64,000 nucleotides of DNA from Pusillimonas minor. GTDB taxonomy: Bacteria > Pseudomonadota > Gammaproteobacteria > Burkholderiales > Burkholderiaceae_B. The position numbers were made by a program, and so were the translations under genes. Under the pieces are notes generated by a model that searched no databases, was not told where the DNA came from, and saw only the letters and a list, made by a program, of their open reading frames with translations. The stretch is taken from assembly GCF_014237865.1 (NCBI RefSeq), contig NZ_JACJUU010000009.1:1-64000 (forward strand), in the 5' to 3' direction. This document shows positions 19,238-32,020 of this stretch, piece by piece. Within the stretch, counting starts at the first letter, position 1. Each line of letters begins with the position of its first letter.

Positions 19238-21253
19238 TCAGCGTTCGGGCGTCTGCCGGGCCTTGAAAAATTTCACCACCTGCGACAGCTCGCGGGTGCG
19301 TGAAAACGGCGGTAACCCTCGCCAAAGCAGCTTCCCGTAGGGCTTGTCAACAATACGGGTGTCAGCCACCATCAATACGCCCCAGTCCCCCTCCGACCGA
19401 ATCAGGCGCCCCGCGCCCTGTTTAAGGGCAATGGCGGCTTCCGGCAACTGAAACTCCATGAAGGGGTTGCCACCACGGCGGCGACTTTCGTTTAAACGCG
19501 CCTCAAGCACCGGGTCGTCGGGCGGCGCAAAAGGCAGCTTGTCGATCGCAACCAGCGTCAGCGCGTCTCCGGGAACGTCGATACCCTCCCAGAAACTGGC
19601 ACTACCCACCAATACCGCATTGCGCGCATCACGGAAGCGGTCGAGCAGCAACCGCCTTGACGTGTCGCCCTGCCTGAGCAGCAAACGATCAATACCAGCC
19701 GCGTCGAGCCGCTCATCGAGCAGTTCGGCGATGCGGTCGACAGCGCGCAAGGTGGTGCACAAAACCAATACCCCGCCCTGTGCAACCTTGATTAGCGGCA
19801 CAAGCAAATCGACAAATTTTTCGTTGAACTGCGGGTGGTTAGGCAGCGGCAAGGTAGACGGCACAAACAAAACACCCTGCGCCGAATAATCGAAGGGTGA
19901 CTCCCAGCGACCCGTGACGGCGTCGTGCAGCCCCAGTTGTCGCTGAAAGAAACCGAAATCACCATTAATGGACAGCGTCGCCGAGGTCATGACCCAGGCT
20001 TGCTCGGGGCGGCGAAAACGCGAAAATATGCGGGCGACCGACAATGGTGCGCTATGCAGGCGCATGCCGTGGCTGCTGGACTCGACCCACCTGACCGCCG
20101 TTTCGTCGCCGCCCGGGGTACCGTCGGCAGCCGGAGCGGCCGCCAGCGCATTTCGGCCCTGACGGTCGGGCTGGCTCCAGCGAAAAAGCCGTGCCCGCAA
20201 ATCAAGTGACGTTTTTGAGGCGGCAGTAAGGTCAGGATGCTTTTCTGCCACGATACCCAACCGTTGCACACAATCGTCAAGAACTTCAATCAAACGTTCG
20301 AGCGCAGTGTCGAAAGCCTCGGCATCGGGCAAAGTTTCGAATGTCGCTTTCTTGCCAGGCAAGCGATCTATGGCTGCAGTGGCCAGGCGCAGTTCGCGCG
20401 CAGCGTGTTCAATGCGCTGCCCTTGCTCTGTCCAGTTGCAGGCTTCGCGGGCGTGGGCCAGCCCCGCCGCCTCGACCTGGCGGGCCAGGTCGATAAGCTG
20501 ATGCGAAGACACACTGCTGCCCAGAAAGCGCGTGGCCACATCGGGAAGCTGGTGGGCCTCGTCAAACACCACCAACTGCACCTCGGGCAAGAGGTCGGTG
20601 ATCCCCTCTTCACGGAGCGCCAGGTCGGCCATGAACAAAGCGTGGTTGACCACCACGATATCGGCTTCCTGCGCCTCGCGACGTGCTTTGAGCACAAAGC
20701 AGTCGCGCACATTAGGGCAGTCTTGGCCCAGGCAATTGTCGCGCGTCGAAACCACGCGATTCCAGATATCGGCCTCTTCGGGCACCTCGGCCAACTCGGC
20801 CTTGTCGCCGGTACGGGATTGCTGTGCAAACACCTGGATATGACGAAGCTGACCGATTTCGGCACGCGACTTGAGTGCGCGGTCATCGCCTTGCAGACGT
20901 TCGAGGTGGTAGTGGCAGACATAATTCCCGCGTCCTTTAAGCAAGGCCGTGGTCACGGGCAGGGCTAACGCATTGCGTAAGCGGGGTAAATCGCGCCGGA
21001 ACAACTGATCTTGCAAGGTTCGGGTGCCCGTAGACACAAGCACCTTCACCCCGCTTAGAAAGGCAGGCACCAAATACGCCCAGGTTTTGCCCGTGCCGGT
21101 CCCGGCCTCGGCGATCAGCGTACTGCCGTCGGTGATGGCCTGGTCAATGGCGCGTGCCAGTTCCAGCTGGGCCTGACGGGCATGGTAGCCCGGCAACGCA
21201 GCCGCAATGGGGCCGTCTTCGGCAAAAATGGCATCAAGCTCTTGCAGCAACAT
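19238..21253 (-). CDS. dinG: DinG/YoaA-family ATP-dependent DNA helicase
   Basis: A superfamily 2 helicase of the XPD/DinG group, likely working on damaged or structured DNA. The chosen ATG gives 671 aa. Motifs are Walker A AGTGTGKTW (about 50-58), a four-cysteine iron-sulfur region (about 105-170, including CLGQDCPNVRDCF), a DEAH box in VFDEAHQL, VLVGSASFWEGID and GAGRLIRSEGDWG near the end. It is closer to YoaA-type short DinG proteins than to those with an exonuclease domain. A second ATG six codons upstream (21269-21271) is possible. It is divergent from tex. Confidence 0.92.
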   Translation of the reverse strand: MLLQELDAIFAEDGPIAAALPGYHARQAQLELARAIDQAITDGSTLIAEAGTGTGKTWAYLVPAFLSGVKVLVSTGTRTLQDQLFRRDLPRLRNALALPVTTALLKGRGNYVCHYHLERLQGDDRALKSRAEIGQLRHIQVFAQQSRTGDKAELAEVPEEADIWNRVVSTRDNCLGQDCPNVRDCFVLKARREAQEADIVVVNHALFMADLALREEGITDLLPEVQLVVFDEAHQLPDVATRFLGSSVSSHQLIDLARQVEAAGLAHAREACNWTEQGQRIEHAARELRLATAAIDRLPGKKATFETLPDAEAFDTALERLIEVLDDCVQRLGIVAEKHPDLTAASKTSLDLRARLFRWSQPDRQGRNALAAAPAADGTPGGDETAVRWVESSSHGMRLHSAPLSVARIFSRFRRPEQAWVMTSATLSINGDFGFFQRQLGLHDAVTGRWESPFDYSAQGVLFVPSTLPLPNHPQFNEKFVDLLVPLIKVAQGGVLVLCTTLRAVDRIAELLDERLDAAGIDRLLLRQGDTSRRLLLDRFRDARNAVLVGSASFWEGIDVPGDALTLVAIDKLPFAPPDDPVLEARLNESRRRGGNPFMEFQLPEAAIALKQGAGRLIRSEGDWGVLMVADTRIVDKPYGKLLWRGLPPFSRTRELSQVVKFFKARQTPER

Positions 21254-21366
21254 GGGGCGTTCCAGACACATCAGACTAAACCAGAATCATAACCGCGCAA
21301 GAAGACCTGTTCGGCCTGGATGTGGCAAAATGCCCCGCTTGATGATGTAAACCAGATGGCTTCCAC

Positions 21367-23757
21367 ATGACAGTTACCGCAAATGCAGCACCCAAAGTGG
21401 CGCTGAACAATTCCCCCGAACGCATTGTTGCCCTGCTGGCCGAAGAACTAGGCGTGCGCCCGGCACAGGTGGCTGCAACCGTAGACCTGCTGGACAGCGG
21501 CGCAACCGTACCGTTTATTGCCCGCTACCGGAAAGAAGTAACCGGCGGCCTGGATGACACGGTGTTGCGTAACCTGGAAGTGCGGCTTGTTTATGTGCGC
21601 GAACTCGAGGACCGTCGCGCTGCAGTGGTCGAGTCTATTGAGCAACAGGGGAAACTGACCCCAGCACTGACCGAAGAGATTCTGGCGGCGACAACCAAGC
21701 AGCGCCTTGAAGACTTGTACGCCCCGTTCAAGCCCAAACGCCGCACGCGGGCGCAAATTGCACGCGAAGCGGGCCTGGAGCCGCTGGCTGACGCCATTTT
21801 GGGCGACCGCACAGCCGACCCGGCCGCACTGGCAGAAGGCTACCTGAATGCCGAGGCCGGCATCAACGACGGCAAGGCCGCCCTGGACGGGGCACGCGAT
21901 ATTCTGGCCGAACGCTTTGCCGAAAACGCCGATTTGCTGGCCGACATGCGCGACCATCTTTGGCATTCGGGCCTGCTGTATGCAAAGGTTATTGAAGGCA
22001 AAGAAACCGAAGGTGCCAATTTTCGGGACTGGTTCGACTTTCACGAACCTTTACGCACGCTGCCGTCACACCGGATTCTGGCCCTGTTGCGCGGCCGTCA
22101 GCAAGGCGTACTCGATCTTCGCATTGGCCTGGCCCCCGAGCTTGAAACGCAAACGCCCCATCCTTGCGTCAGCCGCGTCGCCGGATTTCTGGCATTGGGC
22201 GCACGCTTTGACGCTGACGCGAAGCCGCGCGAGAAATGGCTGGGCGAAGTCTGCCGCTGGACTTGGCGCGTCAAGCTGCTGACGGCCTTCGAGACAGAAC
22301 TGGTCAACCAGTTACGTGAAAAAGCCGAAGAAGAAGCCATACGTGTATTTGCCGCCAACCTCAAAGACCTGTTACTGGCGGCGCCCGCCGGGCCCAAGGC
22401 CGTTATGGGTCTGGATCCCGGTATCCGGACAGGCGTCAAAGTGGCGGTGATCGACCCCACCGGGAAACTGCTGGACACGGCCACCGTATATCCCTTCGAA
22501 CCCCGGCGCGACTACGAGGGTTCAATCAACACCTTGGCGGCCCTGGCGCTTAAGCACAAAGTCGAGCTCATTGCCATTGGCAATGGCACCGCATCGCGCG
22601 AGACCGAAAAGCTGGCGGCCGACATGGCGGCAAAGTTCAACGACGTCAGGGCGACGCGCGTTGTCGTCTCTGAGGCCGGTGCTTCGGTGTATTCGGCGTC
22701 CGAACTGGCCGCGCACGAGTTTCCCGAACTAGATGTGAGCTTGCGTGGCGCGGTCTCTATCGCGCGCCGCCTGCAAGATCCGTTGGCAGAACTGGTAAAA
22801 ATCGAACCGAAAGCCATTGGTGTTGGTCAGTACCAGCACGACGTCAACCAGCGCGAACTGGCCCGATCGCTTGACGCCGTCATTGAAGACTGCGTGAACG
22901 CAGTGGGCGTTGATGTCAACACGGCTTCTGCCCCGCTGCTAAGCCGGGTGTCGGGCCTGAATGCCAGCCTGGCCCGCAATATTGTGGCCTGGCGCGACGA
23001 GAACGGCGCGTTTCAAAACCGAAAAATGCTGATGAAAGTCAGCCGGTTCGGCGACAAGGCCTTTGAACAAGCCGCCGGCTTTTTACGCATTGCCAACGGC
23101 GACAACCCGCTCGACGCTTCGGCCGTGCACCCCGAAGCCTACCCTGTCGTCAAGCGCATTCTTGAAAAGATCAAGGCCGACGCCAAACAGGTCATGGGAC
23201 GGCAAGGGGCCCTGAACGGCTTGTCGCCAACCGAGTTTACCGACGAGCGCTTTGGTTTGCCGACCGTACGCGATATTTTTACCGAAATTGAAAAACCCGG
23301 GCGCGACCCGCGCCCCGAGTTCAAGACCGCCCAGTTTAAAGAAGGCGTGAACACCCTGAACGACCTGACACCGGGCATGATTCTTGAGGGGGTAGTTACC
23401 AACGTGGCCAACTTCGGCGCCTTCGTTGATATTGGGGTCCACCAGGACGGCCTGGTTCATATTTCGGCGCTGGCCGATCGTTTTGTCAGCGACCCGCGCG
23501 ACGTTGTGCGTGTCGGTCAGACAGTCAAGGTCAAAGTCCAGGAAGTTGACGTTGAGCGCAAGCGCATTGGCCTGACAATGCGCCTGAATGACGACGCGCC
23601 GCCAAGCCGGCCAGGCGCGGGCAGCGGTGGTCGGGCCCAGGGCGGCCGCAATACCGGTGGCAATCAGCGTAGCTCGGGCGATCGTCGCGAGAAAGCGTCG
23701 GGCACTGCAGATGGCATGGGCGCCATGGCGGCCGCCTTTGCAAAACTAAAGAAATAG
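21367..23757 (+). CDS. tex: transcription accessory protein Tex
   Basis: Tex is a conserved nucleic-acid-binding protein related to eukaryotic Spt6. In Bordetella pertussis it was found to affect toxin gene transcription. The 796-aa protein has the Tex N-terminal helical domain, a YqgF/RuvC-like domain ([17 protein letters not shown], about 355-370), helix-hairpin-helix repeats (about 495-560) and a C-terminal S1 domain (about 667-738, [23 protein letters not shown] as its start). A Gly/Arg-rich tail follows. It runs alone rightward and ends at a bidirectional terminator shared with trpS. Confidence 0.96.
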   Translation: MTVTANAAPKVALNNSPERIVALLAEELGVRPAQVAATVDLLDSGATVPFIARYRKEVTGGLDDTVLRNLEVRLVYVRELEDRRAAVVESIEQQGKLTPALTEEILAATTKQRLEDLYAPFKPKRRTRAQIAREAGLEPLADAILGDRTADPAALAEGYLNAEAGINDGKAALDGARDILAERFAENADLLADMRDHLWHSGLLYAKVIEGKETEGANFRDWFDFHEPLRTLPSHRILALLRGRQQGVLDLRIGLAPELETQTPHPCVSRVAGFLALGARFDADAKPREKWLGEVCRWTWRVKLLTAFETELVNQLREKAEEEAIRVFAANLKDLLLAAPAGPKAVMGLDPGIRTGVKVAVIDPTGKLLDTATVYPFEPRRDYEGSINTLAALALKHKVELIAIGNGTASRETEKLAADMAAKFNDVRATRVVVSEAGASVYSASELAAHEFPELDVSLRGAVSIARRLQDPLAELVKIEPKAIGVGQYQHDVNQRELARSLDAVIEDCVNAVGVDVNTASAPLLSRVSGLNASLARNIVAWRDENGAFQNRKMLMKVSRFGDKAFEQAAGFLRIANGDNPLDASAVHPEAYPVVKRILEKIKADAKQVMGRQGALNGLSPTEFTDERFGLPTVRDIFTEIEKPGRDPRPEFKTAQFKEGVNTLNDLTPGMILEGVVTNVANFGAFVDIGVHQDGLVHISALADRFVSDPRDVVRVGQTVKVKVQEVDVERKRIGLTMRLNDDAPPSRPGAGSGGRAQGGRNTGGNQRSSGDRREKASGTADGMGAMAAAFAKLKK

Positions 23758-23778
23758 CTCGCCGAGCCACCCAATAAA

Positions 23779-23825
23779 AACACCCCGCAGGCCGCTTGAA
23801 CAATCGGCCTGCGGGGTGTTTTTTT
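23779..23825. terminator. bidirectional terminator between tex and trpS
   Basis: AACACCCCGCAGGCCG (23779-23794) and its exact complement (23805-23820) form a 16-bp stem with a 10-nt loop. Seven or more T follow on the plus strand, and five T on the minus strand. It ends both converging genes. Confidence 0.93.
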
Positions 23826-23842
23826 ACGGGCTAAAACCGCTG

Positions 23843-25171
23843 TCAGTCTTGTTTAAGTGACGCCAGCGCCTGCTCGACAGCCTCAAGCTCGCTTTCGGGG
23901 AAACGACAAACAAGCTGAGTATCGACAACCACCGAGACCTGACCGTTATTGATCTGGGTAAGGTCAGACAAGCTGCGTGTTTTAAGGGCGCCCATGAGTT
24001 GACCTGCAGTCTTGGGGTCGTCGAACCCTTCGGACAACAAAAGCTGAGCGCCATCGGCCGACAACAACCGGAAATGAAATCGTTCGCCCTCGCGGAAACT
24101 GACCAGACGCGCGGTTTTGCCGGCCTTGGGCTTGGCTTTTGAAGCTGCGGCAACCTGACTGGGTTGACGCAAACCCACGGCTTCACGCAGGGCGCCCATG
24201 AGTTCAGCCGATTCGCGACGCGCCTTGGCGGCACCCGCTTGCAGGATATCTTCGATTTGCTGTGGATCGGCCATCAGCTGTGCGTAGCGATCACGCATTG
24301 GGGCGACGATATCGTCAAGCAAGGCAAACAAGGCCTCTTTGGCCTCGCCCCAGGCAAGCCCGCCTTCAAGCGCCGCCTTGAAGGCGGATGCTTGCGACGA
24401 CGTGGCAAACGCCCGGTACAGGGCATACACATGGGAAGCCTCGGCGTCTTTGGGTTCGCCCGGCTGGCGCGAATCGGTCACGATGCGGGAAATCGCCTGA
24501 CGCATGGCTTTGCTGCCGCCCTCGAACAGCGGAATAGTGTTGTCGTAGCTTTTGGACATTTTCCGACCATCCAGGCCGGGCAATGTCGCCACTTCGTCGT
24601 CGACCTGAGCCTCGGGCAAAACAAAAAATTCTTTACCCTGACCGTACAAATGGTTGAACCGTTGCGCGATATCGCGGGCCATTTCAAGGTGCTGCACCTG
24701 GTCTCGACCCACCGGCACTTTGTGGGCATTGAACATCAGGATGTCGGCCGCCATAAGGACCGGATAAGAAAACAAGCCCATAGTCACGCCATCGTCGGGG
24801 TCTACCTGACGCGCCGTGTTCTGGTCGACAGATGCTTTGTAGGCGTGCGCCCGGTTCATCAGACCCTTGGGGGTAACGCAGGTCAGCAGCCAGCAGAGCT
24901 CTAGAATTTCGGGGATATCGGACTGCCGGTAGAACGTAACCTTGTCAACATCGAGCCCACCGGCCAGCCAGGTGGCCGCGATTTCAAGGCGTGAACGGGC
25001 CACGCGCGCGGGGTCTTCGCATTTGATCAGTGCGTGATAGTCGGCCATGAAGAAATATGCGTCGACATTGGGCTGACGACTGGCTTCGATGGCCGGACGA
25101 ATAGCGCCCGCATAGTTGCCCAGATGCGGGGTGCCGGTCGTGGTGATACCGGTCAGGACTCGGGTTTTCAT
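23843..25171 (-). CDS. trpS: tryptophanyl-tRNA synthetase (C-terminally extended)
   Basis: TrpRS charges tRNA-Trp. It is a class I enzyme with the HIGH-like motif TPHLGN (13-18) and the KMSKS loop GRKMSKSYDN (about 203-212). At 442 aa it is about 100 residues longer than standard bacterial TrpRS. The extra part (about 350-442) starts with a Lys/Ala-rich linker and ends in a small folded-looking module (LVSFREGERFHFRLLSADG, LLLSEGFDDPKTAGQLMGAL). That module resembles YegP/DUF1508-like repeats, which is an inference. It lies 21 bp downstream of zapE and is probably cotranscribed. Confidence 0.96.
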   Translation of the reverse strand: MKTRVLTGITTTGTPHLGNYAGAIRPAIEASRQPNVDAYFFMADYHALIKCEDPARVARSRLEIAATWLAGGLDVDKVTFYRQSDIPEILELCWLLTCVTPKGLMNRAHAYKASVDQNTARQVDPDDGVTMGLFSYPVLMAADILMFNAHKVPVGRDQVQHLEMARDIAQRFNHLYGQGKEFFVLPEAQVDDEVATLPGLDGRKMSKSYDNTIPLFEGGSKAMRQAISRIVTDSRQPGEPKDAEASHVYALYRAFATSSQASAFKAALEGGLAWGEAKEALFALLDDIVAPMRDRYAQLMADPQQIEDILQAGAAKARRESAELMGALREAVGLRQPSQVAAASKAKPKAGKTARLVSFREGERFHFRLLSADGAQLLLSEGFDDPKTAGQLMGALKTRSLSDLTQINNGQVSVVVDTQLVCRFPESELEAVEQALASLKQD

Positions 25172-25192
25172 GTTGAATTTATTCGTTATAGA

Positions 25193-26284
25193 TTACAGGG
25201 TTGCCGCAACACGGCGCTCGGATTCGAGATACTCACGCGATTGCATCTCGAGCAGGCGCGATACCGTACGATGAAACTCGTTGGCCATGGGGCCTTCGGT
25301 ATACAAGCCTTCAGGTTCGCATTCGGCCGACATGATCAGTTTAACTTTATGGTCGTAAAAAACGTCGACCAGCCAGGTGAACCGTCGGGCTTCCGACGCC
25401 TGGCGTGCCGTCATGCGAGGTACATCAGACAAAATCACCGTCTGGAACCGGCTGGCCAGATCGAGGTAGTCGTTTTGCGACCGGGGGCCGCCACACAAAG
25501 TAGCAAAGTCAAACCAGACTACGCTACCGCTTAGCGCTACCGCTTTAAGCTCACGGTTTTCAACGGTTAGCACCGGCTTCATGGGTGCCGTGTCAGAGAG
25601 GCGGTCGAAAGCGTCCTGGAGTTCGGCGCGCGTATCGGCATTGACGGGCGACAAATACACCCGCACCTGCTCCAGTGCGCGTCGGCGGTAGTCGGTACCG
25701 GTATCGACATTCAGGATATCCATGCGCTCTTGAATGAGCTTGATGGCCGGCAGGATGCGATCTCGGTGCAAGCCATCGGGGTACAAGGTAGAGGGCTCGT
25801 AGTTTGACGTCATGACGAACGACGTGCCGTGCTCGAAAAGCTTGAGCAACAGACGATACAGAATCATCGCATCGGCAACATCAGAGACGTGAAACTCGTC
25901 GAAACAGATCAGGCGATACCGTTTGGCAATGCGCCGCGCGACCTCGTCGAGCGGGTCTTGCTGGCCTTTGACTTCGTCGAGCTGCTGGTGCACGCCCCGC
26001 ATGAACTCGTGAAAGTGCAGACGCCCTTTTCGTTTGAGTGGCACCGTGGCGTAAAAGGCATCCATTAAAAAGCTTTTGCCCCGACCCACACCGCCCCACA
26101 TATACACCCCGCGAGGGATATCGGGCCGACGAAAGATTTTTTTCAGTGTGCTGGAACGGGCCTGCTTGTAAACGACCCAATCGTCATAAAACTGCTGCAG
26201 CCTGTCGATGGCCTCGATCTGCGCCAGATCGGGTTTGTAGCCGCGCTCGGCAAGCGCGTGCTCGTAGTATTGTTTAACGTTCAT
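25193..26284 (-). CDS. zapE: cell division protein ZapE (AFG1-like ATPase)
   Basis: ZapE is an AFG1/LACE1-family P-loop ATPase that acts at the Z-ring during constriction in E. coli. The 363-aa protein shows Walker A in GVGRGKSFLMD (about 65-75), HFHEFM, Walker B LICFDEFHVSDVADAMIL (about 128-145), SNYEPSTLYPDGLHRDRILP and a C-terminal LVDVFYDHKVKLIMSAE. It follows lpdA with a terminator in between and precedes trpS. Its location next to the 2-oxoglutarate dehydrogenase genes is common in Burkholderiales. Confidence 0.95.
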   Translation of the reverse strand: MNVKQYYEHALAERGYKPDLAQIEAIDRLQQFYDDWVVYKQARSSTLKKIFRRPDIPRGVYMWGGVGRGKSFLMDAFYATVPLKRKGRLHFHEFMRGVHQQLDEVKGQQDPLDEVARRIAKRYRLICFDEFHVSDVADAMILYRLLLKLFEHGTSFVMTSNYEPSTLYPDGLHRDRILPAIKLIQERMDILNVDTGTDYRRRALEQVRVYLSPVNADTRAELQDAFDRLSDTAPMKPVLTVENRELKAVALSGSVVWFDFATLCGGPRSQNDYLDLASRFQTVILSDVPRMTARQASEARRFTWLVDVFYDHKVKLIMSAECEPEGLYTEGPMANEFHRTVSRLLEMQSREYLESERRVAATL

Positions 26285-26295
26285 AGGTTAAAAAC

Positions 26296-26321
26296 AAAAA
26301 GGGGCGTTACAGCCCCTTTTT
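26296..26321 (-). terminator. terminator between lpdA and zapE
   Basis: AAAAAGGGGC (26296-26305), loop GTTACA and GCCCCTTTTT (26312-26321) form a symmetric hairpin with A/T flanks. Read leftward it ends in CCCCTTTTTG and then TTTT, so it can end the sucAB-lpdA transcript before zapE. Confidence 0.8.
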
Positions 26322-26352
26322 GAATTAGCAGTTGCCAACAACAACCACCCGA

Positions 26353-27780
26353 TCAGAAATTGAGCGAGCGCTTGTCAACAGCCAGAGCGGCTTCTTTAAC
26401 CGACTCGGACAATGTGGGGTGAGCATGGCAGATACGGGCGATGTCTTCGGCAGCGCCGCGGAACTCCATGATGGTAACGGCTTCGGCGATGAGCTCGGAC
26501 GCGCTGGGGCCAATGATATGAACACCCAGGACTTCGTCGGACTTGGCATCGGCCAGAATCTTGACAAAGCCGGTGGTATCGCCCAAGGCCCGTGCACGGC
26601 CGTTGGCCAAAAACGGGAAGCTGCCGGCACGATAGTTGACGCCTTCGGTTTTGAGTTGCTGCTCGGTTTTGCCAACCCACGCGATTTCGGGCGAGGTATA
26701 GATAACACTGGGGATCGTGCCAAAGTTGACGTGGCCATGCTGGCCGGCGATACGCTCGGCAACGGCAACGCCCTCTTCTTCAGCCTTGTGCGCCAGCATG
26801 GGGCCGCGAACCACGTCGCCAACTGCCCATACATTAGGCAAATTGGTACGGCAGTCGTCGTCGACAACCACAAAACCACGCTCGTCGACCTTCAGGCCAA
26901 CCGTTTCAACGCCCAGCCCCTGGGTGTGCGGCACACGGCCAATAGAGACGATGAGGTGATCGACGGTGATGGACTGCTCTGCGCCGGCGGCATCGGTGTA
27001 AGGTACGGTCACCGACTTGGCGCTGGTTTTGACTTCGCCGATTTTTACGCCGGTTTGAATATTAAGGCCCTGCTTGGTAAAGACCTTGTGGGCTTCTTTG
27101 GCTACCTGCTGATCGCAAACCGCCAGGAAATCGGGGGCGGCTTCGAGTACGGTGACTTCGGCACCCAGACGACGCCATACGCTACCCAGCTCGAGACCAA
27201 TAACGCCTGCACCAATTACACCCAGTTTTTTGGGTACTGCCGGAATACGCAAGGCGCCATCGTTGGACAGGATTTTTTTCTCGTCGAAATCGAGACCGGG
27301 CAACTGGCGAGGCGCCGAACCGGTGGCAACCACAACATGCTTGGCGATGAGCTCTTCTTCGGATTGACCCGATACTTTGATGGACCAGCCACCGTCGACA
27401 TATGCCGAAAACGTACCGGTACCATGGAAGAACGTGACCTTGTTCTTTTTGAACAGGTACAAAATGCCTTCGTTGTTTTGTTTGACAACGTTGTCTTTGC
27501 GGCCAATAAGGGTGTCGAGTTTAAGGCTGACGCCTTTAACTTCGATACCGTGTTCGGAGAAGTGATGATTGACCTGGTCGAAGTGCTCAGAGGACTGCAA
27601 CATCGCTTTTGAAGGAATGCAACCTACGTTGGTGCAGGTACCGCCCGGTGCGGGCTTGCCGTCGGCGTTGGAGGCGGCATCGATACATGCCACAGACATA
27701 CCCAACTGCGCCGCACGAATTGCAGCAATGTACCCGCCGGGGCCGGCCCCGATCACGACGACATCAAAATTTTTAGCCAT
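26353..27780 (-). CDS. lpdA: dihydrolipoamide dehydrogenase (E3)
   Basis: E3 reoxidises dihydrolipoamide on E2 and passes electrons to NAD. The 475-aa flavoprotein has the FAD motif GAGPGG (11-16), the redox-active disulfide in [14 protein letters not shown] (Cys49/Cys54), the NAD-binding [30 protein letters not shown], and the C-terminal His-Glu pair in HAHPTLSE. It lies third after sucA and sucB, so it is the E3 of the 2-oxoglutarate dehydrogenase complex, though it may also serve other lipoyl enzymes. Confidence 0.97.
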   Translation of the reverse strand: MAKNFDVVVIGAGPGGYIAAIRAAQLGMSVACIDAASNADGKPAPGGTCTNVGCIPSKAMLQSSEHFDQVNHHFSEHGIEVKGVSLKLDTLIGRKDNVVKQNNEGILYLFKKNKVTFFHGTGTFSAYVDGGWSIKVSGQSEEELIAKHVVVATGSAPRQLPGLDFDEKKILSNDGALRIPAVPKKLGVIGAGVIGLELGSVWRRLGAEVTVLEAAPDFLAVCDQQVAKEAHKVFTKQGLNIQTGVKIGEVKTSAKSVTVPYTDAAGAEQSITVDHLIVSIGRVPHTQGLGVETVGLKVDERGFVVVDDDCRTNLPNVWAVGDVVRGPMLAHKAEEEGVAVAERIAGQHGHVNFGTIPSVIYTSPEIAWVGKTEQQLKTEGVNYRAGSFPFLANGRARALGDTTGFVKILADAKSDEVLGVHIIGPSASELIAEAVTIMEFRGAAEDIARICHAHPTLSESVKEAALAVDKRSLNF

Positions 27781-27805
27781 TGTATTTCCAGTAATTTGTT
27801 CTGCG

Positions 27806-27826
27806 AACGCGCACCAGGTGCGCGTT
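27806..27826. other. hairpin in the sucB-lpdA spacer
   Basis: AACGCGCAC, loop CAG and GTGCGCGTT form a perfect 9-bp stem. No T-run follows on the minus strand. It lies in the 126-bp gap between sucB and lpdA, where GC-rich self-complementary GGGCCC motifs (about 27842-27895) also occur. It could be an mRNA processing or stability element; termination looks unlikely. Confidence 0.45.
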
Positions 27827-27906
27827 GCCTAAAAAAGAAAAGGGCCCGGGCCGTGGCCGTGCGCTACACAGCGCAACGACCTGGCAAGGGGCCCGGCGTG
27901 CGTACC

Positions 27907-29112
<1,206 letters not shown>

Positions 29113-29143
29113 AGTAGATATTTTCCGTAATGTAGTGTGTTCT

Positions 29144-32020
29144 TTACTTGGACGACTGGGACACGCCCTTGAATTTTTCGGCAAACGCCTGTTCGATCAG
29201 TGCCTTTTGCTGTTCTTGGTGCTTGGCCAGATAGCCAACCGCCGGCGATGCAGAAGCAGGACGACCGGCATAACCCAGGCGCTGGCCCTCGACCATGTTC
29301 TCGTACAGGTGATGCTGGATATAGAACCATGGCCCCTGATTTTGAGGCTCGTCTTGTACCCAGATGATTTCTTTGGCGTTGCTGTACTTTTGCAGTTCGG
29401 CCTGGAATGCCTTGTGGGCAAACGGGTAGAGCTGCTCGATGCGCACGATGGCAACGTCGGAGCGTTCGCGCTCGGTGCGAGCATTGGCCAGGTCGTAGTA
29501 AACCTTGCCCGAGCACACCAGCACGCGCTTGACATTGGCCGGGTCGATATTGGCGTTTGTTTCGCCAATAACAGGCAAGAAGGTGCCATTGGCCAGGTCA
29601 GACAAGGGCGAAGTGGCGTCTTTGTTACGCAGCAACGACTTGGGCGTGAAAATGACCAGCGGCTTGCGGAACGGACGAATCATTTGACGACGCAGCACAT
29701 GGAAAATTTGCGATGCGTTGGTCGGCTGAACCGCCTGAATGTTATTGTCGGCGCACAGCTGCAAGAAGCGCTCGATGCGAGCCGAAGAGTGCTCGGGGCC
29801 CTGGCCTTCGTAGCCGTGAGGCAACATAAGCGTAAGACCGCACTGGCGACCCCACTTGGCTTCGCCCGAAGAAATGAACTGGTCGATAACAACCTGCGCA
29901 CCGTTGACGAAGTCGCCGAACTGAGCTTCCCAGATGGTCAGTGTGTTCGGCTCGGCCGAAGCGTAACCGTATTCGAAACCTAGCACGGCCTCTTCGGACA
30001 GTACCGAGTCGATAACAGTGAAAGGCGCCTGGTTTTCGGAGACGTTTTGCAGAGGAATGTACGAACCGTCATCCCAGCGCTCGCGCTTCTGGTCGTGCAG
30101 TACGGCATGACGGTGTGTAAAGGTACCGCGGCCGGCGTCTTGACCCGTAATACGAATGGTGTAGCCCGACGACACTAGCGTGGCAAACGCCAGGTGCTCG
30201 CCCATACCCCAGTCGAGGGGAGCTTCGCCGCGCGCCATTTTAAGACGGTCGTTGAGCAGCTTGTTGACCAGCGTATGAACGGTGAAACCTTCGGGGACCT
30301 GGGTGATACGCTCGCCGATACGGGTAAGTTCAGCCAAAGGTACGCCAGTGTCGGCATGGTCTGTCCATTTGGCGTTCAGGAACGGCGTCCAGTCGGTGGC
30401 GTACTTGTTTTTGTAGTCGGTCAGGACTGGCTCGACAGTACGTTGGCCGTCTTCCATGAGCTGACGGTACTCTTTGACCAGACCATCGACCTCTTCTTCG
30501 GACAGCACGCCCTGTGCGACGAGCTTGTCGGCGTAGAGCTTACGTGTGCCGGGATGCTGACCAATGCGCTTGTACATCAAGGGTTGTGTCAGGGACGGCG
30601 TGTCTTGCTCGTTGTGACCCAGTTTGCGGAAGCAAACGATGTCGATGACAACGTCGTGCTTGAACTGACGACGGTAATCGAGGGCCAATTCGGTAACGTA
30701 GACAACCGCTTCGGGGTCGTCGCCGTTAACGTGGAACACCGGCGCTTCGATCATTTTGACGACGTCGGTGCAGTACAACGTAGAACGGGAGTCGCGCGGG
30801 TCGGACGTGGTGAAGCCGATTTGGTTATTGATAACAATGTGCAGCGTGCCGCCGGTACCGTAACCGCGGGTTTGCGCCATGTTGAGGGTTTCCATGACCA
30901 CGCCCTGGCCGGCAAAAGCCGCGTCGCCATGTACCAGCACGGGCAACACTTGTGCGCCTTCCGTATCGCCACGACGGTCTTGGCGTGCGCGCGCGCTGCC
31001 CTCGACCACGGGGTTGACGATTTCAAGGTGCGACGGGTTGAACGCCAGCGACAGGTGAACTGGACCACCACGGGTGGACAAATCGCTAGAGAAACCGTTG
31101 TGATATTTGACGTCGCCGTCGGTAAGGGTTTGAGCGTACTTCCCTTCGAATTCGGCGAAAAGGTCGCCGGGCATTTTGCCCATGATATTGACCAGCATGT
31201 TCAGGCGACCGCGGTGGGCCATACCCACAACAATTTCCTGGACGCCGTTTTCGCCGGCATGATTGACGACTTCATCCATGGACGCGATGAAGCTTTCACC
31301 CCCTTCGAGGGAGAAGCGCTTTTGACCCACATATTTGGTATGCAGGAAGCGTTCGAGGCCTTCGGCTTCGGTGATTTGCTTGAGAATGTGACGCTTGCGT
31401 TCGGACGAGTACGACGGCACGCCAAAAGACGATTCAAGGCGTTCCTGGATCCAGCGCTTGGCGGCCGGATCGGACATGTGCATGAACTCGGCACCGATGG
31501 TACGGCAATAGGTGTCGCGCAAGGCCTTGAGCATGTCGCGCAGCGTCATGGTCTCGGACTTGGTGAAATAAGTATTTGTGGCTGAGTAAACCTGATCAAG
31601 GTCGGCTTCGGTCAGGCCATAGAACGAAGGATCGAGCTCGGGGATAACCGGGCGATCTTGACGCTTGAGCGGATCGAGTTCGGCGAAGCGCGAACCAAGG
31701 GTACGGTATGCCGCGATCAGAGACTGAACATAAACCTGCTTGCTGGCTACCGACAAATCGGGCTGCTGGGCACGAACGCTAAGGAAGGCATTGGCTTTGG
31801 CACGTTCGGCAAACGACTGAACGATGGGCGCATGGGCCTGGTCGCGGGTGACTTCTTTACCGTCGGTGGCAGGCAGATGCTGCAACTGGTCGAAGTAGGC
31901 GCGCCATTCGTCGGAGACGGAGCCGGGATTGTCGAGGTAGGATTCGTAGAGTTCTTCTACGTAGGGAGCGTTACTACCAAAAAGGTAGGAATTTGAAAGG
32001 GACTCTGATTGTGATGACAT
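29144..32020 (-). CDS. sucA: 2-oxoglutarate dehydrogenase E1
   Basis: E1 decarboxylates 2-oxoglutarate with thiamine diphosphate and transfers succinyl to the E2 lipoyl group. The 958-aa protein has full family length and recognisable parts: [20 protein letters not shown] at the N-terminus, [27 protein letters not shown] with the ThDP/metal region, [40 protein letters not shown] and [15 protein letters not shown]. It heads a sucA-sucB-lpdA operon. A reasonable sigma-70 promoter lies about 130 bp upstream. Confidence 0.98.
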   Translation of the reverse strand: MSSQSESLSNSYLFGSNAPYVEELYESYLDNPGSVSDEWRAYFDQLQHLPATDGKEVTRDQAHAPIVQSFAERAKANAFLSVRAQQPDLSVASKQVYVQSLIAAYRTLGSRFAELDPLKRQDRPVIPELDPSFYGLTEADLDQVYSATNTYFTKSETMTLRDMLKALRDTYCRTIGAEFMHMSDPAAKRWIQERLESSFGVPSYSSERKRHILKQITEAEGLERFLHTKYVGQKRFSLEGGESFIASMDEVVNHAGENGVQEIVVGMAHRGRLNMLVNIMGKMPGDLFAEFEGKYAQTLTDGDVKYHNGFSSDLSTRGGPVHLSLAFNPSHLEIVNPVVEGSARARQDRRGDTEGAQVLPVLVHGDAAFAGQGVVMETLNMAQTRGYGTGGTLHIVINNQIGFTTSDPRDSRSTLYCTDVVKMIEAPVFHVNGDDPEAVVYVTELALDYRRQFKHDVVIDIVCFRKLGHNEQDTPSLTQPLMYKRIGQHPGTRKLYADKLVAQGVLSEEEVDGLVKEYRQLMEDGQRTVEPVLTDYKNKYATDWTPFLNAKWTDHADTGVPLAELTRIGERITQVPEGFTVHTLVNKLLNDRLKMARGEAPLDWGMGEHLAFATLVSSGYTIRITGQDAGRGTFTHRHAVLHDQKRERWDDGSYIPLQNVSENQAPFTVIDSVLSEEAVLGFEYGYASAEPNTLTIWEAQFGDFVNGAQVVIDQFISSGEAKWGRQCGLTLMLPHGYEGQGPEHSSARIERFLQLCADNNIQAVQPTNASQIFHVLRRQMIRPFRKPLVIFTPKSLLRNKDATSPLSDLANGTFLPVIGETNANIDPANVKRVLVCSGKVYYDLANARTERERSDVAIVRIEQLYPFAHKAFQAELQKYSNAKEIIWVQDEPQNQGPWFYIQHHLYENMVEGQRLGYAGRPASASPAVGYLAKHQEQQKALIEQAFAEKFKGVSQSSK

